Positions 56,589-64,000 of a stretch of 64,000 nucleotides of DNA are shown here, in pieces (within the stretch, counting starts at the first letter, position 1; each line of letters opens with the position of its first letter). Location of the stretch: the NCBI GenBank assembly GCA_023954375.1, contig JAMLIC010000036.1:1-64000 (forward strand), written 5' to 3'. This DNA comes from Planctomycetota bacterium. GTDB taxonomy: Bacteria; Planctomycetota; J058. Made by a program: the position numbers and the translations under genes. The notes below the pieces were generated by a model. That model did not search any database, was not told the DNA's origin, and saw only the letters and a list, made by a program, of their open reading frames with translations.

Positions 56589-57551
56589 GTGAGGACCGTG
56601 CTCCGCGACCTGCTCGTGCTCACGCGCGCGCCGCTGGCCCTGAGCGCCGCCGCGAACGTCGTCACCGGCGCGCTCGTCGTGCGCGACCCCGACCTCCCCT
56701 GGGGCGCCGAGGAGGCCGGCGCCCTGGCGCTCCTGGCCCTCGCCTCGTGCTGCGCCTACTGGGGCGGCATGGTCCTCAACGACCGCTTCGACCTCGAGCG
56801 CGACCGCGCGCTCTACCCCGACCGCCCGCTGCCGGCGGGGCGCGTCTCGCCCGCGGCGGCGACCGCGCTCGGCGCGGGCCTCCTCCTCGCGCTGCTCCTC
56901 CTGGCGACGCTGGCCGGCGCGGCGCTCGGCCCCGGGGCCGCCCCGCGCGGGGCCCTCGCGGCGGTGGTCCTCGCCGCGTGCATCCTCGCCTACGACGGCC
57001 TGCTCAAGCAGGAGCGCCTGCCCGGCGCGCTGGCCATGGGCGCCTGCCGGGCGGTCAACGGCCTCCTCGGCGCGGTGGTGCTGGTCGGCCTCGCGGACCC
57101 GCGCGGCCTCGGCCCGGCGCTCCTCTACGCGCTGCTCCTCGGCATGTACGTCGTCTACCTGACGGTGCTCTCCTTCTACGAGGAGGAGGACGCGCCGCCC
57201 GACGCCGTCGCCACGGGGTGCCTCGGGACGACGCTGCCGCCGGCGCTCGTGGGGCTGGCGACGCTCGCCGGCCCGGTGCGGCTGCACCCGCTGGCGCTCG
57301 TGGCCGCGGTGCCGCTGGCGCTCGTGACGCTGGCGCAGGGCTTCGCCCTGATCGAGCAGGGCTCGAAGGCGCGGGGCGAGCGCACGACGCGCAACCTCCT
57401 GCGCGCGATCTACCTGCTCGACGTGGCCGTCCTCCTCGGCACGCGGCACTGGGTGGCGGCCGGGGTGGTCGCCGTGGCGGGCCTCGTGGCGGTGGCCGCC
57501 GCGAGGCTCCTGTTCGCGCCGCCCCCGGCGCCGCTCGCCGACGCGAGCTAG
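56589..57551 (+). CDS. UbiA-family prenyltransferase-like membrane protein (EboC-like)
   Basis: A 320-residue protein with about eight to nine membrane helices. The first Asp-rich motif is NDRFDLERD (N64-D65 onwards), with DRPLPAGRVS after it; the second is shortened to YDGLLK. The wording is close to the EboC group of UbiA-like proteins, which move isoprenoid-linked metabolites across the envelope. The start is GTG 56589; GTG 56598 is an alternative. It is divergent from the FHA-protease. The true substrate is unknown, and no Ebo cluster surrounds it. Confidence 0.83.
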   Translation: MRTVLRDLLVLTRAPLALSAAANVVTGALVVRDPDLPWGAEEAGALALLALASCCAYWGGMVLNDRFDLERDRALYPDRPLPAGRVSPAAATALGAGLLLALLLLATLAGAALGPGAAPRGALAAVVLAACILAYDGLLKQERLPGALAMGACRAVNGLLGAVVLVGLADPRGLGPALLYALLLGMYVVYLTVLSFYEEEDAPPDAVATGCLGTTLPPALVGLATLAGPVRLHPLALVAAVPLALVTLAQGFALIEQGSKARGERTTRNLLRAIYLLDVAVLLGTRHWVAAGVVAVAGLVAVAAARLLFAPPPAPLADAS

Positions 57552-57593
57552 GATGGGGCCGCGCCGGCACCGGGGCGCGCAGGGGAGGGTCTC

Positions 57594-58586
57594 GTGGGCG
57601 ACAACGGCGGCAACCGGCTGCCCGAGCCGGCGCCCGATCCGCTGCTGCCGGCGCGGCTGAGCGCCTTCGCCCCGCCCGACCTCGTGGCCGAGGGCAAGAC
57701 GCGCGAGCGGCTGCGGGCGATGACCCCGAGCGCCCTGCGCACGCGGCGCGGGCGGATCGACAAGCGGCTCTACGAGCTGGGCCTGTCGGTCGGCGAGCCG
57801 GCGCTGAAGATCCCGTCGGTCCGCGGCACCGGGCTGATCGACCTCGACCGGATCCTGCGCAAGCTCGACGCGCTCGACCGCGCGCGCGAGGAGGCGCAGC
57901 TCGAGCGCGAGGCGGTGCGGCCGGAGGGGTTGATCCAGGCGCTGGCGCAGGACCTCGACTGGCTGTCGGAGGCGTTCACGGCGCGCGAGATCCGCACGCG
58001 GCGCAACCTGCTCGTGTCGGAGCTGGGGCTGGCCCTGTGCGCCGCCCACCAGCGCGTGCTCGAGGAGTACGCCCCGCACGTGCGCCGGCTGCTCGAGGAG
58101 CACGTCGACACGGCGCGCAAGATCGACGAGATGTTCGTCCAGGCGAAGCTCCTCGACGAGGAGTTCGAGGCCCGCGCCCGCGCCGGCCAGGGTGACGGCG
58201 CGCCCAAGCAGATCGAGCGGGTGCTCTCGCGCGCGCTCGACTCGGTCGACGACGTCTCGGCGAAGGTCGGCGACGCGCTGGTCGACTTCGGCAAGACGGC
58301 CGCGAAGAGCGCCGTCGTGGGCGGCGGGCAGGCCGCGTGGGCCCTGGCGCGCGGCGCGGCGAAGGGCGCCTGGTCGCTCGGGACGCGCGGCCCGCGGCGT
58401 GACGACGACGACGACCTCGACGCGCCGCCCGCGCCGCTCGTACGCCCGGCGCTGCCGGTGGGCGGCGGCCCGCCGCCGGCGGAGATCCCCGAGCTGATCC
58501 GCAAGCTCGCCAAGCTGCGGGCCGACGGGATCCTCGACGACGACGAGTTCCGGCGGAAGAAGGCGGAGCTGCTGGCGCGGCTGTAG
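57594..58586 (+). CDS. Unknown protein with C-terminal SHOCT domain
   Basis: A 330-residue, mostly helical soluble protein starting at GTG 57594 with GGAGGG upstream. The last ~35 residues (IPELIRKLAKLRADGILDDDEF, then RRKKAELLARL) form a SHOCT domain, a short oligomerisation unit common at protein C-termini. A Gly-rich, weakly hydrophobic stretch lies near 235-265 (VVGGGQAAWALARGAAKGAW). The N-terminal 200 residues have no recognised family. It converges on the next gene with 6 bp between ends. Confidence 0.72.
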   Translation: MGDNGGNRLPEPAPDPLLPARLSAFAPPDLVAEGKTRERLRAMTPSALRTRRGRIDKRLYELGLSVGEPALKIPSVRGTGLIDLDRILRKLDALDRAREEAQLEREAVRPEGLIQALAQDLDWLSEAFTAREIRTRRNLLVSELGLALCAAHQRVLEEYAPHVRRLLEEHVDTARKIDEMFVQAKLLDEEFEARARAGQGDGAPKQIERVLSRALDSVDDVSAKVGDALVDFGKTAAKSAVVGGGQAAWALARGAAKGAWSLGTRGPRRDDDDDLDAPPAPLVRPALPVGGGPPPAEIPELIRKLAKLRADGILDDDEFRRKKAELLARL

Positions 58587-58592
58587 CGCCGC

Positions 58593-59486
58593 TCAGGGGC
58601 CGACCTCCCATATCTCGGCGCCGACGGGGACGAGCGGCGGGGGCAGCAGGAGCCACAGGACGCGCTCCCTCGTCTCGGGGGCCGTTCGGTAGGGGTCGCG
58701 CGGGCCGGCGCGCGCGAAGCACCGCCGGGGCGGCGCGCCGGGCGCCCGCACCTCGACCGTGAGCTCGAGGTGACCCGGCAAGCCCACCTGCAAGAGGTCG
58801 AAGGCGGGCGCCACCTGCGTCCCAGGGCCGGACGCGAGCGCCTCCTCCACCATGAGGAGGTGCGCCGGCGGGGGCTCCGCCGGGACGACGTCCTGCAGCA
58901 GCCACGGGGCGAACCGCGCGCGGAGGGCCAGGAGCGGCTTGCCCCGCCCGAAAGCGCGGTTCGCCTGGTCGAGCGCCTCCTGGAGCCGGCCGCGCGCGAC
59001 GCGCCGGCCGAAGGCGGCGAGCTGCAACGTCGCGCGCGCCAGGCGCTCGGCGGCCTCGACCCGCTTCCCGCCCGTGGAGGTGAAGACCACCCCGAGGAGC
59101 GCCTGAGCGTCCTCGAGGGCAGGGTGGCTTCCGCCGCCCCCGACCGCGAGCGCCTGCGCCCGCCGGAGCGCGTCGCGGGCGGCGGGCGGCGCGGGGACGA
59201 CGTGCTTCAGGGCCGCCTCGGTGACGATCAGCGCGGCCCGCTGGCAGGCCGGGGTCCCGGCGGCGGCGACGAGGTCGGCCAGGGTCCTGGGCGACGCGTC
59301 GTGGCGCAGCGCCTCGACGCGGCTCGCGCGCAGCGCGGCCGGATGACCGAGGCCGGCCGCGACGCGGAGTCGCTCGTCCGGGAGCGCGCCCACCCGCACG
59401 CGCTCGCGCAGGAAGGCCGCCTCGTCGTCGACGTTCCCCGACTCGCGCCAGCGGCGCTCGACCTCCCGGAGCCTCGCGTCGGTCAC
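58593..59486 (-). CDS. Unknown protein (planctomycete/myxobacterial-type family)
   Basis: A 297-residue protein; GTG 59486 is chosen because the N-terminal phrase RLREVERRWRESGNVDDEAAF then begins the protein, a pattern (ExRRWRxxGxxxDEAAxLxER) that I associate with a family in planctomycetes and myxobacteria, though I cannot name it. The N-terminal 60 residues and the middle (about 95-190) are helical; the last ~80 are beta-rich (LELTVEVRAPGAPPRRCFARAG, in parts). No signal or membrane segment. The repeat block of the HNH locus lies just upstream. Confidence 0.6.
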   Translation of the reverse strand: MTDARLREVERRWRESGNVDDEAAFLRERVRVGALPDERLRVAAGLGHPAALRASRVEALRHDASPRTLADLVAAAGTPACQRAALIVTEAALKHVVPAPPAARDALRRAQALAVGGGGSHPALEDAQALLGVVFTSTGGKRVEAAERLARATLQLAAFGRRVARGRLQEALDQANRAFGRGKPLLALRARFAPWLLQDVVPAEPPPAHLLMVEEALASGPGTQVAPAFDLLQVGLPGHLELTVEVRAPGAPPRRCFARAGPRDPYRTAPETRERVLWLLLPPPLVPVGAEIWEVGP

Positions 59487-59555
59487 CCACCACCACCCGC
59501 TCGGCGAGGGTGGCTCTCCCACCGCGCGCGGGCAAGGAGGCGACGCGCTCCCTCG

Positions 59556-59740
59556 ACGGTTTCGTCGACGAGGGCGGGGCAGCTGGTTCCCGTGAGCAGG
59601 GTCGCGCGAGAGGACGGCGCCGGCGGTTCGTCGACGAAGGCAGGGGCAGGCTGGTTCCCGTGAGCAGGGTCGCGCGCAGGGCGGCGCCGGCGGTTCGTCG
59701 TCGACGAGGGCGGGGGCAGGCGGGTGCCCGTGAACACGAG
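59556..59740 (-). repeat. Left repeat block of the HNH locus (about 3 units, inverted relative to the right array)
   Basis: The 480-bp gap 59487-59966 holds two full and one decayed unit of about 67 bp. Each unit reads TCGTCGACGA, a GC-rich stretch, GGTTCCCGTGAGCAGGGTC, GCGCG, then CGCCGGCGGT. CGTGAGCAGGGTCGCGCG occurs at 59591-59608 and 59659-59676; the third unit has CGTGAACACGAGG. The reverse complement is the unit of the array at 61.3-62.2 kb. Between block and gene (59741-59966) an AT-richer patch (59829-59850) may be the promoter. No other gene is seen. Confidence 0.75.
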
Positions 59741-59966
59741 GGGCGCTGTCCCACCACCCCAGCCGCAGCGTCGACGCGCCCGGGCGCGGTCGACGAGCCA
59801 CCTGGCGAGCGGCGCGGCCGGCGAGCCACATAATAGACACATTTGAACCTCGCGATGTGACGCAAGGCGCGGTATCCTTGGGTGTTGGCGTGGCGCGCCG
59901 GGCCGATCTGCCGGAGCCGCCTCTCCCCTCCCCACGAACCACCACAACCAGCTCACAGGAGGCCCC

Positions 59967-61268
59967 GTGAAGACGACCTCGCGCCGAGGCTCCGCCTCGT
60001 CCCAGCCCCTCCCGAAGGCCGACCTCGAGGCGCGACTCGACGAGGCGCGGCGGATCGACGCCCAGCTCGACCTCGTGGCCCGTCGCGAGCGGAGGGCCAC
60101 GGCCGAGCTGGCGTATCTCCTCTCCCACGCCGAACGGCTCGAGGTGCACCGGTCGCTCGGTCATGCGCGGATCGGGCAGTACGCCGTCGCGCGCGGCTTC
60201 GTCTCGTCGGACCGCAAGGCCCGCGAGCTGATCGCGCGCGAGCTCGAGCGCCTGCCGCGGCTGCGCGTCGCCTTCCGCGAGGGCGAGGTCGCCTGGACGA
60301 AGGCGCGCACGGTCGCGCGGATCGCGACGGCGGAGACCGAGGCCGACTGGCTGGAGCGGGCGCAGACGCGCACGAGCCGTCAGCTCGAGGTGCTCGTCGC
60401 CGAGGCGAAGGGTGAGCCGGCGCCCGTACGTCGCACGGTCAAGCAGACGAAGGAGCAGGCGGTCTGGCTCGAGGAGGCCCTGCGCCTGGCGCGCGAGAAC
60501 AGCGACCGGCCGCTCACCGACGAGGAGGCGCTCGAGGTCGTGTGCCGGGGCTACGCCGAGGGCGTGGCCGGGCGAGGAGGCCGCGCGGGGCCGGCCTACC
60601 GGATCGTGCTCCACAAGTGCGAGTGCGGCGCGCCGGCGACGCTCCAGGGGCGCGACGGGCCGGTGCCGCTGTCGCCGGCCGCCGAGGCGGCGGCGACGCG
60701 CGACGCCGAGGTGCACGACCTGCGCACGGGCACCGGGAGGGTGACAAAGGCGATCCCCGAGCGCGTCCGGCGGCTGGTCTACGACCGCGACCGCGGCGTG
60801 TGCGCGGTCCCGGGCTGCGGCCGGCAGGGGAGCCTCCACGTGCACCACGAGCCCGGCCGCGCGGTCACCGGCCATGACCCCGATCGCATGACTCTCTTGT
60901 GCGATGGCCACCACCCGGACCGCCACGTCGGGTTCCTCGAGATCCGCGGCGACGCGAGGGTCGGCTTCCGCTTCTTCCTCGCCGACGGGACGGAGCTCAC
61001 GGGCGCGGCGCCCCGGCCCGCCGCTCCTGTGAGCACGCCGCCCGCGACGGAGGACGAGCCGGCGCGCGTGGCGGCGCTGGCGCTCGTCGGCCTCCAGTGC
61101 ACGAAGACCGAGGCGCGCGAGCTCGTTCGCCGCGCCGGCGAGCGGCTCGCTGCGCGGGGCGACGAGCGGACGGTGGAGGCGCTCACGGTCGAGGCCCTGC
61201 GGATCGTCGGCGACGGCCTGGGCGGGCGCGGGGCCGAGCAGGCGGAGCCCGGAGCCCGGTCCGCGTAG
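59967..61268 (+). CDS. HNH endonuclease with DUF222-like N-terminal region
   Basis: A 433-residue protein starting at GTG 59967 with AGGAGG upstream. The N-terminal helical region (about 20-170: RERRATAELAYLLSHAERLEVH, GHARIGQYAVARGFVSSDRKARELI and AFREGEVAWTKARTVARIA, in parts) matches the DUF222-like proteins that accompany HNH nucleases. The HNH domain (about 270-325) has CAVPGCGRQGSLHVHHEPGR, DPDRMTLLCDGHHPDRH with the His pair, Cys ligands and a conserved Asp/His set. It is a predicted metal-dependent DNA nuclease. Repeats of one family flank it in opposite orientation, so it may belong to a mobile or self-maintaining unit. Confidence 0.85.
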   Translation: MKTTSRRGSASSQPLPKADLEARLDEARRIDAQLDLVARRERRATAELAYLLSHAERLEVHRSLGHARIGQYAVARGFVSSDRKARELIARELERLPRLRVAFREGEVAWTKARTVARIATAETEADWLERAQTRTSRQLEVLVAEAKGEPAPVRRTVKQTKEQAVWLEEALRLARENSDRPLTDEEALEVVCRGYAEGVAGRGGRAGPAYRIVLHKCECGAPATLQGRDGPVPLSPAAEAAATRDAEVHDLRTGTGRVTKAIPERVRRLVYDRDRGVCAVPGCGRQGSLHVHHEPGRAVTGHDPDRMTLLCDGHHPDRHVGFLEIRGDARVGFRFFLADGTELTGAAPRPAAPVSTPPATEDEPARVAALALVGLQCTKTEARELVRRAGERLAARGDERTVEALTVEALRIVGDGLGGRGAEQAEPGARSA

Positions 61269-61284
61269 CGGCGCCTCGATCTCC

Positions 61285-62240
61285 TCGTCGACGACCACCG
61301 GCCGCGCCGACCCGGTCGACCCCGGTCGACCCTGCTCGCGGGATCCAGCGCGTCGACCACCTCGACGACCGCCTGCCCGCGCCGGCCCGGTCGACCCTGC
61401 TCACGGGATCCAGCGCCTCGACCTTTTCGTCGACGACCGCGGCCCGCCGACCCGGTCGACCCTGCTCACGGGATCCAGCGTCGACCACCTCGACGACCGC
61501 CTGCCCGCGCCGACCCGGTCGACCCTGCTCACGGGATCCAGCGCGTCGACCACCTCGTCGACGACCGCCGGCCCGCGCCGACTCGGTCGACCCTGCTCAC
61601 GGGATCCAGCGCGTCGACCACCTCGTCGACGACCGCCGACCCGCGACGACCCGATCGACCCTGCTCACGGGATCGCACGCCTCGACCTCTCGTCGACGAC
61701 CGCTGGCCCGCGTCGACCCGCGCGACGTTGCTCACGGGATCCAGCGCGTCGACGACCGCCCGCCACACGCGCGACCCCGCTCACGGGATCCCGCCCTTCG
61801 ACCTCCTCGCGACGACCGCCGGCCCGCGCCGACCCGCGCGCCCCTGCTCACGGGATCCCGCCCTTCGACCTCTCGTCGACGACCGCCGGCCCGCGCCGAC
61901 CCGCGCGCCCCTGCTCACGGGATCCCGCTCCTCGACCTCTCGTCGACGACCGCCGGCCCGCGCCGACCCGCGCGACCCTGCTCACGGGATCCCGCCCTTC
62001 GACCTCCTCGTCGACGACCGCCGGCCCGCGCCGACCCGCGCGACGCTGCTCACGGGATCGCGCGCCTCGACCTCCTCGTCGACGACCGCCAGCCCGCGCC
62101 GACCCGCGCGACCCTGCTCACGGGATCCAGCGCGTCGACCTCCTCGTCGACGACGCCGCCCCGCGCCGACGCGCGCGACCCTGCTCACGGGATCCAGCGC
62201 GTCGACCACCTCGTCGACGACCGGCGGCCCGCCCGATCGC
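61285..62240 (+). repeat. Right repeat array of the HNH locus: 14 tandem units of about 67 bp
   Basis: This 985-bp gap (61269-62253) is filled by 14 units marked by GCTCACGGGATC (first copy GCTCGCGGGATC), starting at 61334, 61399, 61464, 61527, 61595, 61663, 61730, 61779, 61846, 61913, 61980, 62048, 62116 and 62183. Spacing is mostly 67-68 bp (63-65 in the first units, one of 49). A unit reads CGACCCGCGCGACCCTGCTC, ACGGGATCCAGCGCGTCGAC, CTCCTCGTCGACGACCGCC, GGCCCGCGC. TCGTCGACGA is itself palindromic. Units vary by substitutions and small deletions, and no unique spacers exist. The period is not a multiple of three, so this is non-coding. Confidence 0.9.
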
Positions 62241-62253
62241 CCCTCGGGGACCG

Positions 62254-62568
62254 TCAGCCCGGCTCGGGCCGCGGCGCGACGATCCCGGGGTCGCAGTCGC
62301 AGGACATCACCTGCCCCCTGCAGACCGGACACTCCTCGTAGTCGCACCCCGGATCGTGGAGCTTCCCCGCGATCGTCCCGCAGTGCCGACACGGCCCGCG
62401 GCTCGCCTCGACGGGCTCGCGGAACGTCTCCTGCCCGTACGGGATCCGGGCGACCTTCCGGCGCCGGTGCCGGTAGTGCGTGGCCTCCTGCGCCCAGTCG
62501 AGCTGGTCGGCCCAATCCTTCGTCTTCCACTGGCCGAAGTGGAAGACCTGCTCCTCCGGCCCGCTCAC
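62254..62568 (-). CDS. Small zinc-binding protein coupled to the uracil-DNA glycosylase gene
   Basis: A 104-residue protein starting at GTG 62568 (GTGA overlap with the glycosylase stop). The C-terminal half carries a Cys/His cluster CRHCGTIAGKLHDPGCDYEE, then CPVCRGQVMSCDCD (about 62-95), a CxxCG...HxxGCDxExCPxCxxQ pattern I have seen in small uncharacterised bacterial proteins. The N-terminal half is Trp/His/Arg-rich. No family function is known to me. The link with a DNA-repair gene and pnp suggests a nucleic-acid role. Confidence 0.7.
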   Translation of the reverse strand: MSGPEEQVFHFGQWKTKDWADQLDWAQEATHYRHRRRKVARIPYGQETFREPVEASRGPCRHCGTIAGKLHDPGCDYEECPVCRGQVMSCDCDPGIVAPRPEPG

Positions 62569-63337
62569 CGCGGCTCGGGCCACGGGTGCCCGAGCGCCTC
62601 CAGCTGCGCCCGCGCCGTCGCCAGCCACCCCCGGTTCGCCGCGGGGCTGGCCGGGCTCGGGTGCAGGATCGACGCTACCTTCACCTCGACCCCGCGCGCC
62701 TCGACGACGCGCCGGACGCGCTGCTCGGCCCACTTGCCCACACCGATCACCGTCTTCGGGCGCAGGACCGCCAGCGCCGCGGCGAGGTGCTCGTCGCAGG
62801 CCTCGAGGCAGGGCGCCATCAGGTCGGCGGGCGCCTTGTCGGGCGTGATGTTCGCGCCCGACGCCCCCTGCAGCACCAGCGGGCAGTAGTTGAGGACGAA
62901 GAAGCGGCGGAAGAACGCGCCGGGCTCGCCGAAGCAGTCGCGCACGCCGCCCCACAGCCGCTGGCCGGAGACCTCGTTGCGCGGGCCGTCGAAGCCGAGG
63001 ATCGGCCGCGAGGGCAGGCAGCGGCGCGGCGGCGCGACGGGGCCGGAGATCCCCAGGAAGTCGCGCACCACGTCCGGACTGCCGAAGGGCACGCCCGTCT
63101 GCGCCATGCCGAACGGACCCGGGTTCATGCCCACGAGGACCGCCTCGAGCCGGGCCTGGTCGCCGGGCGGCCCCCAGCGCTCGAGGTAGGTGAGGTGGTG
63201 CTCCCAGGCGTAGTCGAGCGGGTCGAGGATGCACGCGATCGCGCCGACCGGGGCGCGGTCTGGGTAGTCGGCCAGCGCGTCTCGCAGGCGCGCCGCCGCC
63301 CGGCCGAGCGCCGTCCTCGGGGCGCGGAGGCGCTTCT

Positions 63338-63341
<4 letters not shown>
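62565..63341 (-). CDS. SMUG1-type uracil-DNA glycosylase
   Basis: A 258-residue repair enzyme removing uracil and related oxidised pyrimidines. Motif 1 is GMNPGPFGMAQTGVPFG (residues 71-87), the SMUG1 catalytic and pocket segment with Asn. The C-terminal loop ILHPSPASPAANRGW carries the conserved His. NYCPLVLQGASGANITPDKAP (in parts) adds the family's middle. The bacterial SMUG1 branch is uncommon compared with Ung. The start is GTG 63341, overlapping the pnp stop (GTGA). The downstream zinc-binding gene is coupled in the same way. Confidence 0.92.

Positions 63342-64000
<659 letters not shown>

Noticed and set aside
59483..60100. Minus-strand gene across the left repeat block and HNH start
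   Set aside because: It is antisense to the HNH gene and reads through repeats; no ribosome site or recognisable domain.
61285..62240. CRISPR array
   Set aside because: Units are conserved along their whole ~67 bp, with no unique spacers, and no cas genes are nearby. It is a plain tandem repeat.
60899..62341. Long open frame through the repeat array (about 480 residues)
   Set aside because: The period of 67-68 bp is not a multiple of three, so each unit is read in a different frame; the product is low-complexity and begins inside the HNH gene.

Overview
This 64 kb window is a chromosomal segment of a very GC-rich (about 70-75% by eye, not computed), diderm, probably planctomycete-like bacterium. 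The diderm call rests on kdsA (Kdo/LPS synthesis), a TolC-type outer-membrane protein and many lipoproteins. The planctomycete leaning is inference. It rests on a pair of prokaryotic RING-finger membrane proteins, a large transmembrane Ser/Thr kinase, an FHA-protease fusion, a pilin-like protein family and GTG-rich starts. A myxobacterial-type relative cannot be excluded. Genes are tightly packed, and many same-strand neighbours overlap by GTGA, ATGA or TTGA. No tRNA, rRNA, prophage or insertion sequence was recognised.

Layout. 0-6 kb: an iron island with a Fe(III) ABC transporter (fbpABC) and a small unknown gene, both preceded by an identical 21-bp palindrome. A third, Fur-like box precedes a pilin-like protein, and a lone pseudopilin lies downstream of the unknown gene. 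6-13 kb: a sigma54 response regulator, an AI-2E-type permease, an ABC1/UbiB kinase, a TIM-barrel isomerase, small membrane proteins and ComF. 13-20 kb: a MEDS-domain sensor coupled to a hybrid histidine kinase, then an ABC-HlyD-TolC export set whose ABC ATPase has lost key catalytic residues. 20-24.5 kb: a serine-recombinase-like protein lacking its catalytic serine, flanked by repeated CGTCAA-N14-TTGACG inverted repeats, then an NfeD/flotillin/SPFH membrane operon.

24.5-36 kb: a glycosyltransferase carrying a 40-unit hexamer repeat, RDD and membrane proteins, a methyltransferase/GT2/kdsA operon, a vWA protein, a lipoprotein, recA, a TPR-like protein and a rhodanese. A structured intergenic element of about 190 bp occurs twice here (24.56 and 32.10 kb), each time directly after a stop codon. 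36-45 kb: a Ser/Thr kinase split by a frameshift at a GGC tract, an ElyC/YdcF protein, an amidohydrolase, a lipoprotein, two prok-RING proteins and, divergent from them, a secreted protein made of four repeats. 45-50.5 kb: a molybdenum hydroxylase operon (Mo, 2Fe-2S and FAD subunits) with a YqeB/EF2563-type protein, pointing to a selenium-dependent enzyme, and an HTH regulator upstream. 50.6-59.5 kb: a lipoprotein, a GH35 beta-galactosidase, an FHA-trypsin protein, a UbiA-like prenyltransferase, a SHOCT protein and an unknown protein.

59.5-62.3 kb: the most unusual locus. An HNH endonuclease gene is bracketed by one family of ~67-bp repeats: about three units upstream in one orientation and 14 downstream in the other. 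62.3-64 kb: a zinc-binding protein and a SMUG1-type uracil-DNA glycosylase, translationally chained to the end of pnp, which is cut by the window edge.
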